Positions 19,994 through 31,348 of a stretch of 44,243 nucleotides of DNA are shown in pieces. Positions within the stretch are counted from its first letter, which is position 1. The number at the start of each line of letters is the position of its first letter. Location of the stretch: assembly GCA_030267965.1 (NCBI GenBank), contig BRYA01000319.1, forward strand, positions 1 to 44,243, given 5' to 3'. The stretch is from Triparma columacea (taxonomy: Eukaryota; Sar; Bolidophyceae; Parmales; Triparmaceae). Below the pieces are notes generated by a model. It worked only from the letters and a program-made list of their open reading frames with translations, had not been told where the DNA came from and did not search any database. A program made the translations under genes and the position numbers.

Positions 19994-22900
19994 TTACCAA
20001 CCAGCGTCACCAAAGCCCGACCCAAACCCGTCATCAGCTTTAGTTGTCGTGGTCTTGGCTGCACTCCCACCATTACTACTCGACTGAGGAGTTGCCCCAA
20101 AACCATCATCGAAGCCCCCGCCACCAAAACCCCCATCATCCCCAAAGCTCCCCCCGAAGGACGAGGCAGAAGCGGGAGTCGCAGCTGTAGTCTTATTTGT
20201 CGCAGGGGTGCCGAAATCATCGTCAAACCCTCCACCTCCAAAACTGTCTTGTCCAAAAGAGCCGCCGAAGGAATCTGTTGAACTCGGTAGTGTCTTGCTG
20301 TTTGTCGCAGGAGTAGTAACAGGAGCAGGAGCCGGTGACGCCCCAAATCCTCCATCACCGAAACCCGAACTGTCCCCAAATGCATCATTGGCGGCAGGTG
20401 CAGCGGCGGCGGGAGCGGTTGAAGCACCGAAGCCGCTATCTCCACCAAATACAGAGTCCCCGAACGCGTCGCTAGCGGTAGAGGGAGTAGGCGCAGCAGC
20501 GGGAGCAGGCGAAGCCCCGAATCCTGCGTCGTCTCCAAATCCAGAGTCCCCAAACGCGTCACTAGCGGTAGAGGGAGTAGGCGCAGCAGCAGGAGCAGGC
20601 GAAGCCCCGAATCCTGCGTCGTCTCCAAATCCAGAGTCCCCAAACGCGTCGCTAGCGGTAGAGGGAGTAGGCACAGCAGCGGGAGCAGGCGAAGCCCCGA
20701 ATCCTGCGTCGTCTCCAAATCCAGAGTCCCCAAATGCGTCGCTAACGGAAGAGGGAGTAGGCACAGCAGCGGGAGCAGGTGACGCCCCAAATCCATCACC
20801 GAATCTTGGGGCATCCCCAAATGCGTTATTGGTAGCAGGCGCGGGAACAGGAGGCGGAGCAGCAGCGGGAGCAGCAGAAAGAGTAGGGGTAGAAACTGAA
20901 CCAAATGCTTCATCTCCAAATCCCCCACCAAACCCATCAGAAGCAGCGGGAGCTTCAACGGCGGGGCTTAGTGCGGGTGCGGGTGCGGGTGCGTCACCGA
21001 AGCCATCACCAAAGTTTGCACCGAATCCTTCAGAAGGAAGAGTAGAAGTCACACCGCTATCCGCCCCAAATCCTCCATCACCGAACCCATCTCCCCCGAA
21101 TGCAGAAGCAGGTGCAGGCACAGCGGCGGCAGCAGCGGCCTTGGACATCTCAACAGCCTCCAACCTTGCCTTTTCCTCAGCCTCCAACCTTGCCTTTTCC
21201 TCAGCCTCCAACCTAGCTTTCTCCTCAGCCTCCAACCTAGCTTTCTCCTCAGCCTCCACCCTCGCCTTATCCTCAGCCTCTTGCTTGAGCCTGGCCTCTT
21301 CCATCTCCTTTTCTTTCCTTACCCTCTCTGCGTCCTCTTCGAGCCTGCGTCTCTCCTCAGCAACCCTTTTCGCCTCGGCCTCTGAAGCGGCCCTCTTCGT
21401 CTCCTCGAGACGGAGCGCCTCCATCTTCTCCCTCTCAGCCTCTACAGCAGCTCGAGCCTCCGACTCGGTCCTCAATCGCTGTTCTGCAAATTGTCTCTGT
21501 TTCTCCTCCTCAGCCAACCTCAGTTGCATCTGCTTTCGCTGGATCTCTTCCACCTCTTCAACTTTCATCTTGACATCTTGAACCTGAGAGACAAGACCTT
21601 CCTTAATTCCGTTAACCTCCATTCTCTCCGTCTTCGCCTTGGCAACATTCTCTATGACAACCTCGAATTCTTGCTGCTTAGCCCCCAAATCCTCAGTTGC
21701 AGAGGCAAGATTTATCTTGAGATCCTCATACTCTTTCTGCCTGATCGAGACTCCCTCCCTCTGCGAGGCCAGCATTGCCTGCAAAATGTTGATCTCAGAG
21801 CGAGCACTCCCAACGTCACTCTTATGAGCGTCTGCAATTGCCTGAGCCCTCGAAATGTCGACATCGGTCGCAGCCCCTTGCATCTTCACGGCGAAATGCT
21901 CCTCTGAAAGGGCGCTTACAGCTTCCACAATGTGGTTATACTCAATGGACGCAGCCTCGAGCTACGGCGGGTGAAACGCGATATGGGTTAGGAAGAGGGA
22001 CAAGTGCGATCCACGGCTTGCTTCGTCTTACCTCGTTAACAACTTTCTCGCGTGCTTTTTTAACCGTTGAGAGCTCGGCGACCATCGTGGCGAGGGAGGC
22101 AGTTTTCTCGGTAGTCTCATTTCGAATCTTCTCGAGCTCTCCGGTGAGTGCGTTGAGCTCTAAGATGCAGTCGCTGCGGTGGTGTAGATTAGCGTAGCAA
22201 GAGAGTCGCGAAAAGGGTGTCGTTAGGTGTTGCAATTCAATTTGCCCGTCGCCTCCCTTGTTGCCTTCCACTGCCATTCTCATTCTTACCTTAGCTCGCT
22301 ACCGACGCCCTCGCTCTCTTTCGCGGTTGATTCAAGTTTGGCCGTGAGCGAGACTTTCTCAGCCTGCAACTTGGTTATAAGGTTTCTCATGGCCGTCAAA
22401 TCCTGGCTGCTCGCGGTTGCGACTGAAGAGGCAGCAGGCACAGCAGCGGAAGCAACACTTAGCGCAGGCACGGCCATGGGTGCGGCGATAGGGGCGGGGG
22501 CGGAAACAGGGGGTGCGGAAACATCGGCTTTCATACCCATGCCGCCTCCAGCATACGACAGACTCGGCATTGGTGCATTTGTAGGTTCAGAAGCCTTGAG
22601 CATATTATCCGAGAAGGCGTCCCCGATACTGCTAAGGTTTTGCTTCGGCTTTTCCTCCGAGGGAGGCTGGAGCTTAGCCTGGTTGCTCACGGGCGCTGGA
22701 GAGGAAAGTGCCAACCCCATCGACACCTGCGTCATAGCACTCGTCCCTGCGGCCAGACCGTCGAAGGATGAGTTCGAGCTGGGAGCTCTGAGGTTCGCAA
22801 GGGAGCTTGGGAGTGTGGGTGGAATGGGGAGGTTCTTCTTTGACACGCAAACGATTAGGTGCATCGCGATGGCAAATTCAACCTTGCTCAATCTATTGTC

Positions 22901-23721
22901 GACAGGCTCGTCTGAAAGGTTCCAGATCTGGCGGAGAGCCTGACGGTCCAAGCCTGATTTTGAGAACAGCGCTACGGCCTCAGAACCGTAAATGAACCCA
23001 TCATTGTTCGTCGAGTACGCAGGGAAAAGTGTATCGTAGCGTTCGCGCTCCGACGCCGTCATGGCATACTGGTCCGAAGTCACCCCGTTGGAGGCCACAG
23101 CAGGAGCCGAGGAGGCCTCCACGGCAACCGTGGAGGGACCCTTTGCCGTCCCAATATCCACGCCGTCAAAGGTTGGAAGCCCCAGCTCTTTCTGTGAGTG
23201 CGCCTTGAGCAAGTCTTGCGTAATCCTCACATTCTGCAAGCTCCCAGTCTGGGCCACCACAGCTTGGACTATTTGGATGTACCGAAGGGCCACATTGAAC
23301 TGGGATTTCTCGAGGGCATGCGAACCTGAAGTGTCGCTCAACGACCATATAGACTTCAACGCTGGCAAGGGGAGGCCACTCTTGGTGAGAAACGAGACTG
23401 CACTCGATCCACTAATCTTTCCAGCCCCGGTCACATCAGCGAGGGCAAAGAGTCTGTCAAAGTAGGCCTTACGAGAACGAAGAGCGTAGAGGGAGGGGAA
23501 GACAGAGAACCATGTGAGTACATTTCAGAGTTTAAGAAGGAGAGGAGGGGGAAAGTGAATAAGAGCAGATAGAATTTAGGCTCCAAAGCTTCGTCTGATC
23601 GGAACTGTTGAGGAGCACATTTGCTCAGTCAACAGAGATGACGTCAAAAGGACACCAAAAAGAGTTAGATTTTCCCAAGATATAGCCTCACCTGCTCCGA
23701 TGGAAGCGGATTATACGCCAT
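19994..23721 (-). CDS. Eps15-like EH-domain endocytic protein, 1105 aa
   Basis: Exons: 23721-23692 (10 codons only), 23467-22290, 22173-22032, 21961-19994; phases 0, 2, 0. Residues 10-95 (AYFDRLFALADVTGAGKISG, then SGLPLPALKSIWSLSD) and about 145-230 (YDTLFPAYSTNNDGFIYG, then ALRQIWNLSD) are two EH domains, which bind NPF peptides. A Ser/Ala/Pro linker follows, then a long coiled coil with five EEKARLEA-type units, then about 280 residues of repeats rich in GFGDD and DAFGDSGFG. Such FxDxF/DPF-like motifs recruit AP-2 appendage domains in Eps15 and relatives. The role would be clathrin-mediated endocytosis scaffolding at the plasma membrane. It ends GFGDAGW. It is divergent to the RBR ligase gene (141 bp). 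Confidence 0.9.
20471..20815 (-). repeat. 90-bp coding minisatellite, about four copies
   Basis: Units start at 20471, 20561, 20651 and 20741 with period exactly 90 bp, the last degenerating near 20810. Each encodes 30 residues of the FGDSGFGDDAGFGASPAPAA type in the EH-domain protein, multiplying its FxDxF-like adaptor motifs. Confidence 0.9.
21157..21276 (-). repeat. 24-bp coding repeat, five copies
   Basis: Five consecutive 24-bp units encode EEKARLEA-like octads in the coiled coil of the EH-domain protein. Units 1-2 and 3-4 are nearly identical pairs; unit 5 is diverged. Confidence 0.85.
22011..22031 (-). repeat. intron motif adjoining a 5' splice site
   Basis: In sense orientation the 70-nt intron begins GTAAGACGAAGCAAGCCGTG G, which matches the CGAAGCGAGCCGTGG motif found after the donor at 5402. 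Confidence 0.6.
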
Positions 23722-23862
23722 GGTGGGTAAGGAGGCAGGATATGTTAATGTAAAGATAAGCGATTCCAAGATTATTTCGCTTCATTTTGGACACATTTAC
23801 CCTATAGTTTAAAGGAATAAATCAAAAGAAGGAACAGCAAACGAACGCTGCGAGACATCATC
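23722..23862. promoter_or_regulatory. probable bidirectional promoter, 141 bp
   Basis: This AT-rich spacer separates the ATGs of the EH-domain gene and the RBR ligase gene. It has no ORF. It is one of three divergent spacers of 137-146 bp in the window. Confidence 0.45.
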
Positions 23863-25459
23863 ATGTCGTTCCAGTCACCGGAGCCCATCTCTAGGGCGGC
23901 CTCTTCCCCTCCCCATTTGTCATCTTCATCTCAAAGCCAAGACTCGTTTGGGCATCATGGTGCCCGATTCCATTCGCTGAGGACCAACATTACCGGTGTG
24001 ATTGGGGACGGAGTATCTTCTCCGAGGCGTCATGCTGCTCCTCGCGCCACCAGCCTTTTGGTTCGAGCAACAAGCCTGTTCAGTAGCACAGTTATGGAGG
24101 TGAGTGAGTAGATGGCAATTGGAGAGAAGCGTTGCGGAGGAGTATGACGTGTTAACCGCTGCCTCCCCCCTCACTATCTCCCCCCAGACTCCCTCCTTCT
24201 TCTTCCCGGGCCTCTTCCGACCATCCACCTATACTTGCCAAATATGTCTGGACACGCTGAAAGCCACCGAAGACGAGGATTACGACCCTTACGTGTTGGA
24301 GAACTGCACACACGTCTTCTGCAAGGGCTGCTTAAACTCGTACTTGAAGAGCAAAATAACTGAGGGCCTCGTCGCTATAACTTGCTGTTACTGTAAGAAC
24401 AGCGACGACCCTTCGCGCTCCCCCCGGACCTGTTCGACAGCTCTGAGCGACCGCGACATTAAGACTATCCTCTTGAGTCAGGAGGGGGGAGAGAAGTTGT
24501 TTGAAAAATACAAGAGGTTCAAGTTTGACAAGGAGAACGAGCACAGCAGGAGATGCCCCACTTGCGACACCGCTCAAATCAACGAGTCCGGCATGAACTC
24601 GAGTGGAAAGATAAATATGCCCACAATGATGTGTGTTAAGTGTGGGGAGGAGTACTGCTACTACCACAGTAACTCCCACCCCGGAATTTCGTGCGAAGAG
24701 TACGAGAAAAAGGAAGAGGAGGCCAACAAACTGAACTCCCAGTTCATACGAAAATTCGCGAAACCCTGCCCGCAGTGCAACATGCTCGTGTCCAAGTCTG
24801 GAGGCTGCAACCAGATGAAGTGCACCAATTGCGGGTGCTACTTCTGCTGGCTCTGCAACGCCAAGGTCGATGCCGGGACATTTCCCACGCACTATCAGTG
24901 GTGGAACCTCGCTGGGTGCCCGAACATGCAAATGAACGAATCGATAGCTCCCTCAAACGGAGACGTCTTCAGAGCCAAAGGCCTTTCTGTCTTACAACTT
25001 ATCTTCCTAACGGCACCATCCCTTGCCCTTTCCATCGTATCTTCTATCCTCTGCTGCTTCTGCCTTGACCTCGCCGGGGAGACCAAGAAAGAGAAGGTCG
25101 AAAATTGCATGTCTCTCTGGGGGAACATCCTCACCGTCCTCATTGCCATCCCGATAGGACTTGCGGCGTTAGGTGCCCTCGTGGTGCTCTTCCCGGTGTG
25201 GTGCGTATTTTACTCGATATATGCCACCATCATGTCGATCTTGAACCCATCCTCCTTGACGCGCAAGAGAAGTACTGGCAGCCACGGGAGCAGGGGAAGC
25301 TGGGGGAGTTTGAAAGGAATCATTATTGGAAGGAGCAGTGGCGACGGAGAGCAGGATCTGAGCGCTTTTGGACACAATGGCGAGTCCGATTTTCTCAAGG
25401 AATCAGATGTTAGTGTTGAAGTGATGGAAGCGGGGTTTTCCCCAGGCCTGGCAGGATAG
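23863..25459 (+). CDS. RING-between-RING (RBR) E3 ubiquitin ligase with two membrane helices, 502 aa
   Basis: Exons 23863-24099 and 24188-25459, phase-0 intron of 88 nt. The N-terminus is Ser-rich. RING1 starts at CQICLDTL (Cys96, Cys99) with CTHVFCKGC; the IBR holds CPTC...CVKCGEEYCYYH; RING2 is CPQCNMLVSKSGGCNQMKC with Cys286 (GGCNQM) as the expected catalytic cysteine that forms a thioester with ubiquitin, then CGCYFCWLC. Two hydrophobic segments follow (VLQLIFLTAPSLALSIV and LTVLIAIPIGLAALGALVV), as in RNF19/RNF144-type RBRs that sit in ER or vesicle membranes. All key zinc ligands appear present. Substrate is unknown. Confidence 0.93.
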
Positions 25460-25607
25460 TAAAAGAAAGTGTTGTTGTTTTCATTGTAAAAAATTTAGCA
25501 AAACTTTCAACAATATATACCTGCGTAGCAGCAACGGAGGACAATGTATTTACATGGTCGCTCTTGGCTTGCTAACGCGAAAATTATTCCATGGCACAGC
25601 GCCAACC

Positions 25608-27339
25608 TTAGGCGCGCGCAATGTACTCCTCCCTCGCGTTCATAGCGAGCAAGACCTCGGCGTAACTCCAGGTGAGATCCTTGGCGCTCATCTGTTCCCC
25701 ACTGTCGCGGTCAATCTGCTCATCCAAGTGGCCTCCGTCGTCTCCGACGTGCTCCTTGAGCCTGAGCATGACACTGTCACCGGCGGCAGCAAGGGTCTGG
25801 GCGATGCCGGCTGCATCGGAGGGGAACTCAACATTCAAACCCTTGGCGAACTCGGAAAGCGCATCCGCCTCAGGGACCCCGTTGTCAAGGGTGTAGGAGG
25901 CAGCACGGTACAAAATCTGGGCCAAGGCGGCAGTGGTGAGGACCCAAGGGTTGCCGTTAGCGTAGGTGTCACCGGGGTAGCGACCGATGAGGACTCCGGG
26001 GACGGAGGCTGCAGTGTCGGCAGTGTTAATCGCATACTCGGAGCAGAAGGCAGTGTTGAAGACGTTGACAGTGGAAGCAACCTCGAAAGAGGTAGGAGCA
26101 TACTTGGCATCAGAGGAGTCGAAGCCGTTGTTGAATCCAACGAAAACGGCACCGTCCTTCTGGCGGTTGGTCTCCTCAGCGACGAAGGTACCGGTCCAAT
26201 GTGAGTCGAGCTTGGAGTCGATAGAAGCAGCAGTTGTGGAGTAAGTGGAGGCGGTCTCATCGTCTCCCATGGTGGCGGCGAAAGCGGCTCCCATAATCAT
26301 AGCCTTCTTCATGGTGACACGGTTCCAGAAAAAGTCGGAGGACTGAACCTCTTCCCAAAGGTCGCAGGTGTTGCTGTCCCATCCGCCAACGACCCAGTCG
26401 AGGTCGGCCTTGATGGCCTTCCAGAGGCTGGAAGTGACAAAGTCCTTGGAAGGAACGCCAGAGTTGGCGTAGGTGATCAAGGAAATGGCACGAAGTCCAG
26501 GTCCATCGTTCTGGGGGCGGCACCAGGCTCCGTCGAAGACGGTACCGTCAGGGATCTCGAACTTGGGTTCCACACGAACGTCAACTCCATCGTGGACAGG
26601 GGTAGCAGCCTGCCTCCCGAGCACCCAGTTGGTGTAGGACTCCATGGTGGTCTTGTACGAAGGGTCAGAAGTAGGGGTGATGACCTGGAAGGCCCTCATG
26701 GTCAGTGCGCCATCCCTCATCCAGTGGTAGTAGTAGTTTCCCCCAGGAGTGTCATGGTCAGGGGCAGCAACAACGGCGCCAACCTGCTCGACGTTGATAT
26801 TATCGGTGAAGTATCCCTTCATGGTGTCGATTTCGCTGGAGGAGAAGGGAGCAGTGTCGGTGGAATTTTGGAAGACGAAGCAAGATCCAGGCTGGTTGGA
26901 GTCGGGTGGGCAGCGAGTTAGGTAAATTAATTAGTTACAGATGGAAGGACAGAAGGTGGTGGCACGGGCGGACCACAGCGGCAAGAAACACTCACCTCAT
27001 TGCCCTTGGAGTAAAAGCACCATGGGCCGTCCTCATTTTCAAGGGGAGACCAGCAGCATCCGACGGCTAAGCGAGCAAAGGAAGGGGGTCGAAGAAAGTT
27101 AAACAATGTTAGAGAGGCGATGATCGGGGCATGGTGACCCGAAAGTCAAGATAAAGTGCAAAAAAAGAAAAAGTAGATAATGTGCAGTTGCCGAGAGAGC
27201 AATGGAGTTGCAGCTTACCTTCGCATGAATCCTGGTTCGAGGCGAGCTCTCCACAGTCAGCGCGATCAGAGGCCGAAATGGCACAGTCTCCGGCAAGGGC
27301 GATAGGCGCAAAAGCGAGAGCGGCAAAAGAGAACTTCAT
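25608..27339 (-). CDS. secreted trefoil-domain GH15 glucoamylase, 491 aa
   Basis: Exons: 27339-27219, 27066-26996, 26891-25608; phases 1 and 0. MKFSFAALAFAPIALAG is a signal peptide. Residues about 19-62 form a P-type trefoil: CAISASDRADCG, then SCEAVGCCWSPLENEDGPWC and FYSKGNE. Residues about 90-491 are a fungal-type glucoamylase catalytic domain: YYYHWMRDGALTM, DLWEEVQSSDFFWNR with Glu244 as the expected acid, and HLDEQIDRDSGEQMSAKDLT with Glu454 as the expected base, then WSY. The enzyme would release glucose from alpha-1,4-glucan ends outside the cell or in the endomembrane lumen. No starch-binding domain is present. Codon use is strongly C/G-ending in the last exon, suggesting high expression. 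It converges with the RBR gene. Confidence 0.92.
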
Positions 27340-27448
27340 CTTTGTTTTTGATCTACTACTGTGATTTTATTGGCTTAAGGTGAAGGTCTGATTGCTGTCT
27401 CTTGTTTGTTTGATTTATTATTGATTTTGTATAAAAAGGTCCCTCCTT

Positions 27449-30400
27449 TTACCCCGTCTTTTGCAGGTTCTCAACCAATTCCTCGACAATGGAGGATCTG
27501 CGGGGGAGAGGGGGTTGGGGTGGGGTGGGCCTGTGTTTTGGAATATCTTGTCTCTCGTCATCTTCATCTTCATCTTCATCTTCACCCTCACCTTCTCCTA
27601 CCACTATCTGTCCTGCTCCTACTAGCGGCCCTCATCGGGGCAATTTCCTCCTCCATCTTGTCCCCCCCCTCAACTATCTCATCCTCATCATCATCTTCAT
27701 GGTCATCCTCCCCATCAGAGTCAACAAAGCTCCTGGCCATTGAGACGTCTCCTCCACCCTCTCTGAATCCCAGATCGAAGAAGCACGAGTCGCAGACCCT
27801 CCGCTCCCTCTCGATGCCGAACTCAGGCAGCGCAACGCACCGTTTGCTGCAAGGCTCGCACACTAGCATTCCGCACGCGTGGCAGTTGTACTTGTCCCGG
27901 GCTTCCTGCGCCTCCGAGCTGCTTGTTGAGGCCCAAGTGAACTACGAGGGGTGGAAGGCGGGGGATTAGATGTCTCGGAGCCACGGAACGCGGGGAAGCA
28001 TCCGTCGTAAAGTCAATCTCACCTCGCTCTCGCACGCAGTACACTTGGAGGCAGAGTGGAAGGGCTGCCAGTTGGGGGCGGGCAACTTGGCACCCCTTAC
28101 GCTCCGGACCTCGAGGAGAGCCTCGTAGTAGCTCTTGCAGCTGTGGTCCGAGACCATGTTGGGGGAAAGGCTTATCCTCCTCAACTCCTTGAACTTTCTA
28201 GGAACCTTGCAAGCCTTGTACGTGCCGTTGTGCTTGTAAATGTGATAAATGTCACCAGGGATGAACATCCTCGGGAGTGGCGCCTCTGGAAGCATGACGG
28301 GAGAGGCTGGCGAGTTGGGCGAGGAGGTTCCAGCTCCTTCTTTCTCCTCTTCGACACTGTCCAAGTTTCCGAGAGACGAGGAAGCCCCCCCGGCCTCCTC
28401 GAGGACGTAGTCCGCGTCGTCGGAGTCGGTGTCTGAGTCGATCAGCTCTTCCTTAGCGTCAAAGAATTGGGACGGGTCTAAGAGGGATTGATCGAGGGAC
28501 TGGCCGTATGGGGGAGGGGGGGGGGTTGTGGCGCCGTTGTTGTTTGTGGGGCCAGAGTCGTCGTCAGTTTGTTGGTTACCCCCATGCTCCTTCACAAGAA
28601 AGCTGTTCCTCCAACGGGGAGCCCAAACGTTCTTCACCCTGTCAGCGACGGCCTCAACGTCGTCCCTAAAGTTCTTGTCGACCCAAGTCTCCTTGACGTA
28701 AAGAAGGTGCTTCATTAGCCTCCTTACCGACGTTGGTGTAATCCTCGGTACGATGTCGTCATGGAGGACGACGGAAGTAATGAAGCTGTCGCCCCCCTCG
28801 CCATTCCCACCGATCTCCCTAACTAGGTCCTCATTAACGCAGCTGGGGGTCCCAAAGGAATACACCCTAATTAAATCTTCCAAGTCCTTCTCCATGCCCT
28901 TCCCCCTAAAGTGGCGCTTGATTAAAATCCCGAGGAGGGCGGCTACGCCGCCACCGAGCGAGTGCCCCGTGCACCGGATCACGTAACCCTGAGAAACCAA
29001 TGATGCAATGATCCCGATGTTTTCATCGAACAAGTAGGTGGCGGACTGTGGGGGAGGAGCGGAGGGGGTTAGCTCGAGATGGTTGTCTAGTGCAAGATTC
29101 TCTCCCACTCTCACCTTGGCCATACCCAGGAGTGCCTGCCCCTTGTTGCCATCGTGACCCATTTTAACCCAGTCAATCTCCTCCTCGTCGTTGCTGGTAC
29201 ATCCCGTGTCCGCCCTCCCGTTCTGGAACCCCCCCCAACTCTCTTCCGGGAAGGGCACCGGAATCGCCCTGAGGTCGGTGACCACATCGTTAAGCGTGGT
29301 AGTGCCCCTGACAACGAGGGTGGCGATCTTCCTTTTCCTGTGAATGAGGAGGGCGTGAGCGGGCTGATCAACGCTGAGCCTGCCCTGGTCAAGGTGGGCG
29401 TAAAGCAGGGACCAACCCTGCTGCGCTGAGAGCAGCTGGAGCTCTATGGGAGTCTCGGAATATATGAACGAAAGGGAGAGCGGGGCGTAAAATAGGAGGG
29501 AGGAAAGGTGGGAAGAAGACAGAGGCGAGCAGACACCAGGGGTGGAGGGGGAGGGTGCTGGGGAGGATTTTTTTCGCTCGGCGGGTGTTTTTGGTTTTGC
29601 CTCAAGGAAGTTGTCAACTCTATTGAGAAGGTTGGCCACTGATACGCTGAGGGGATCAAACTCGTCAGTTTCATCAGTGAGTGGGGTTTGTGAGTGGGGT
29701 TCGTGAACCTCCTCCCCCTCAATCCCAACCTCCTTGATCCTGTGACACCATTCCTCCCCATTGGGCCTATTCCCCCTCTCCGCCCTCTTCTCCGCCAGAC
29801 TGTAAAATATAGCCGCCGTAAGCTCATGAACGCTCAGCGGCCACGTCCTCTTGTTGATCCTTGTGGAGAGGAGCGGGGAGGAGTGAAGCAGCAGCCAAAG
29901 AGATAAGATTAGAGATTAGGAGAAGTGCTGAAGCGAGGACATTGCCACAATCTTGTCAATTCTTACCTGGCCACCCTCTGCAACAGCCCAGCGGCAGCAA
30001 CGAACTCCTTCCTGAGGACTAGCGTGTAAATACCGTTCATTCCGTGCTTCCGAAGTATCTCCGCGGCCTCAAACGCCACCGCCACCTGCATGCCAAGCGG
30101 GATCGACCTTACAAATGCCAGCGCCCCGTCCGCGAGCCTGCCGGCGAGGTCCGCGAGCGTGTCCGATCCGGTGGTGAAGTACGGGGTCAGCCTTTTGGCC
30201 TTATAGTCCCTGAGCCTTGCGAGCCTCCAGCTGATCCTGCGATTAAAGGAGTGAAACGACGAACAATAGGGAGGTGCGTAAAAAATGGGCTGAAATGTCG
30301 TGTGCCTGAGGCGTTCCTCCATTTCAAGTCCATTCTCACCTCTCCCTGCGCTCCTCCAGCTCGATCTTCTCGTCGCAGGAGTCGCAGACCCTCTCAGACA

Positions 30401-31178
30401 CCGAGGTGCCGTAACCGTACATGGGGAGCGTCCTGGTGTGAGAGCTGTGGGGGCCGCAGAAAGATTTCCCACAGGACCTGCAGTGGTGGCGGTATAGGGT
30501 GGAGGAGAAGGGGAGGATGCATTTAGAGCATCTGTCCGAGTTGGAGAAGGCAGGGGCAGGGAGGATAGGAGGGAGTACAAGCTTTATAGAAGGGGACTCG
30601 GGGATCACGTCGTACTCAGGATTGTTATTGGCGTTTTTGGAGGAAGGAGAGATGGGAGGGGGGGACGGGGACTTGGAGGGAGGGGGAGAATGCATAAGGG
30701 TGTTGGCCTGGGAGAAGGAGCAACCTAGGGATGACGTTCTCCACTCTTTCACGAGCTGCCTCTCCATCCAAGGCAGTCTGCTGTAAAAGACCTTGACCTA
30801 TTTGGAGGGTGAGAGGAATGGTAGAGGAAGGAAAAAGGGGCTAAGGACACATCTCACCTTTTCCTGCACTCCATGATCAGCATCGCTATCACGAGCTTCG
30901 AGCGAATCAACAATAGCCCCATTCCCCTCCCTCTCCCATTTACCCAAATATCCTAGTTCATCGATAGTCTTCTTCAAACTTTTGTTGTCGTACCCCGTCG
31001 TTTCTCCTATCAAATCTCCCCGACCAATATTTCCACCAAATGCCATGCTCGTTCTGGTGGTCGCTGAAACCCTCGTGATCGCCTTTTTTGCTGCCCCAAT
31101 TGTCGAGCTGCTCGCTGCTCGAAGCATTTCTGACCCTGCAGCAGAGATCCAGCTCTGTGATGGCGGCGAGGAGGACAT
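27449..31178 (-). CDS. class 3 lipase flanked by two FYVE-type zinc fingers, 1071 aa
   Basis: Exons: 31178-30858, 30797-30340, 30236-29967, 29859-29115, 29045-28023, 27941-27592, 27497-27449. FYVE finger 1 (residues 197-248) has CSKC, RHHCRSCGKSFC and CDSC, the canonical basic core that binds PI3P. The lipase domain has ATLVVRGTTTLND and GYVIRCTGHSLGGG with Ser627 as nucleophile, like diacylglycerol-lipase-type class 3 enzymes. Finger 2 (residues 933-992) keeps eight cysteines but has KYNCHACG instead of RHHCRxCG, so PI3P binding is doubtful. A short last exon (ending ...EELVENLQKTG) is inferred because the TGA at 27588 lies inside an AAG/GTGAGG donor. The likely site is endosomal membranes. 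The 69-nt intron 29046-29114 lacks a stop; removing it improves the lipase fit. Confidence 0.88.
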
Positions 31179-31348
31179 CCTGGTGCACTAAGGTGCTTAA
31201 AATCTATGAATTAACTATCTATTTGAGCTGTGGAAACCAATCTCAGTGATTCCTTTTGACTCTCCAATTCTGGCATTCTTGTTCGGGGGGATTCCTTTCA
31301 AGATGAACCATGATGGCTTTATATATATAAAAATACATAAGATTTAGT

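Noticed and set aside
20208..21581. 457-codon plus-strand Pro/Ser/Ala-rich ORF
   Set aside because: It is the complement of the FGD repeats and coiled coil of the EH-domain gene, which has clear homology and splice sites.
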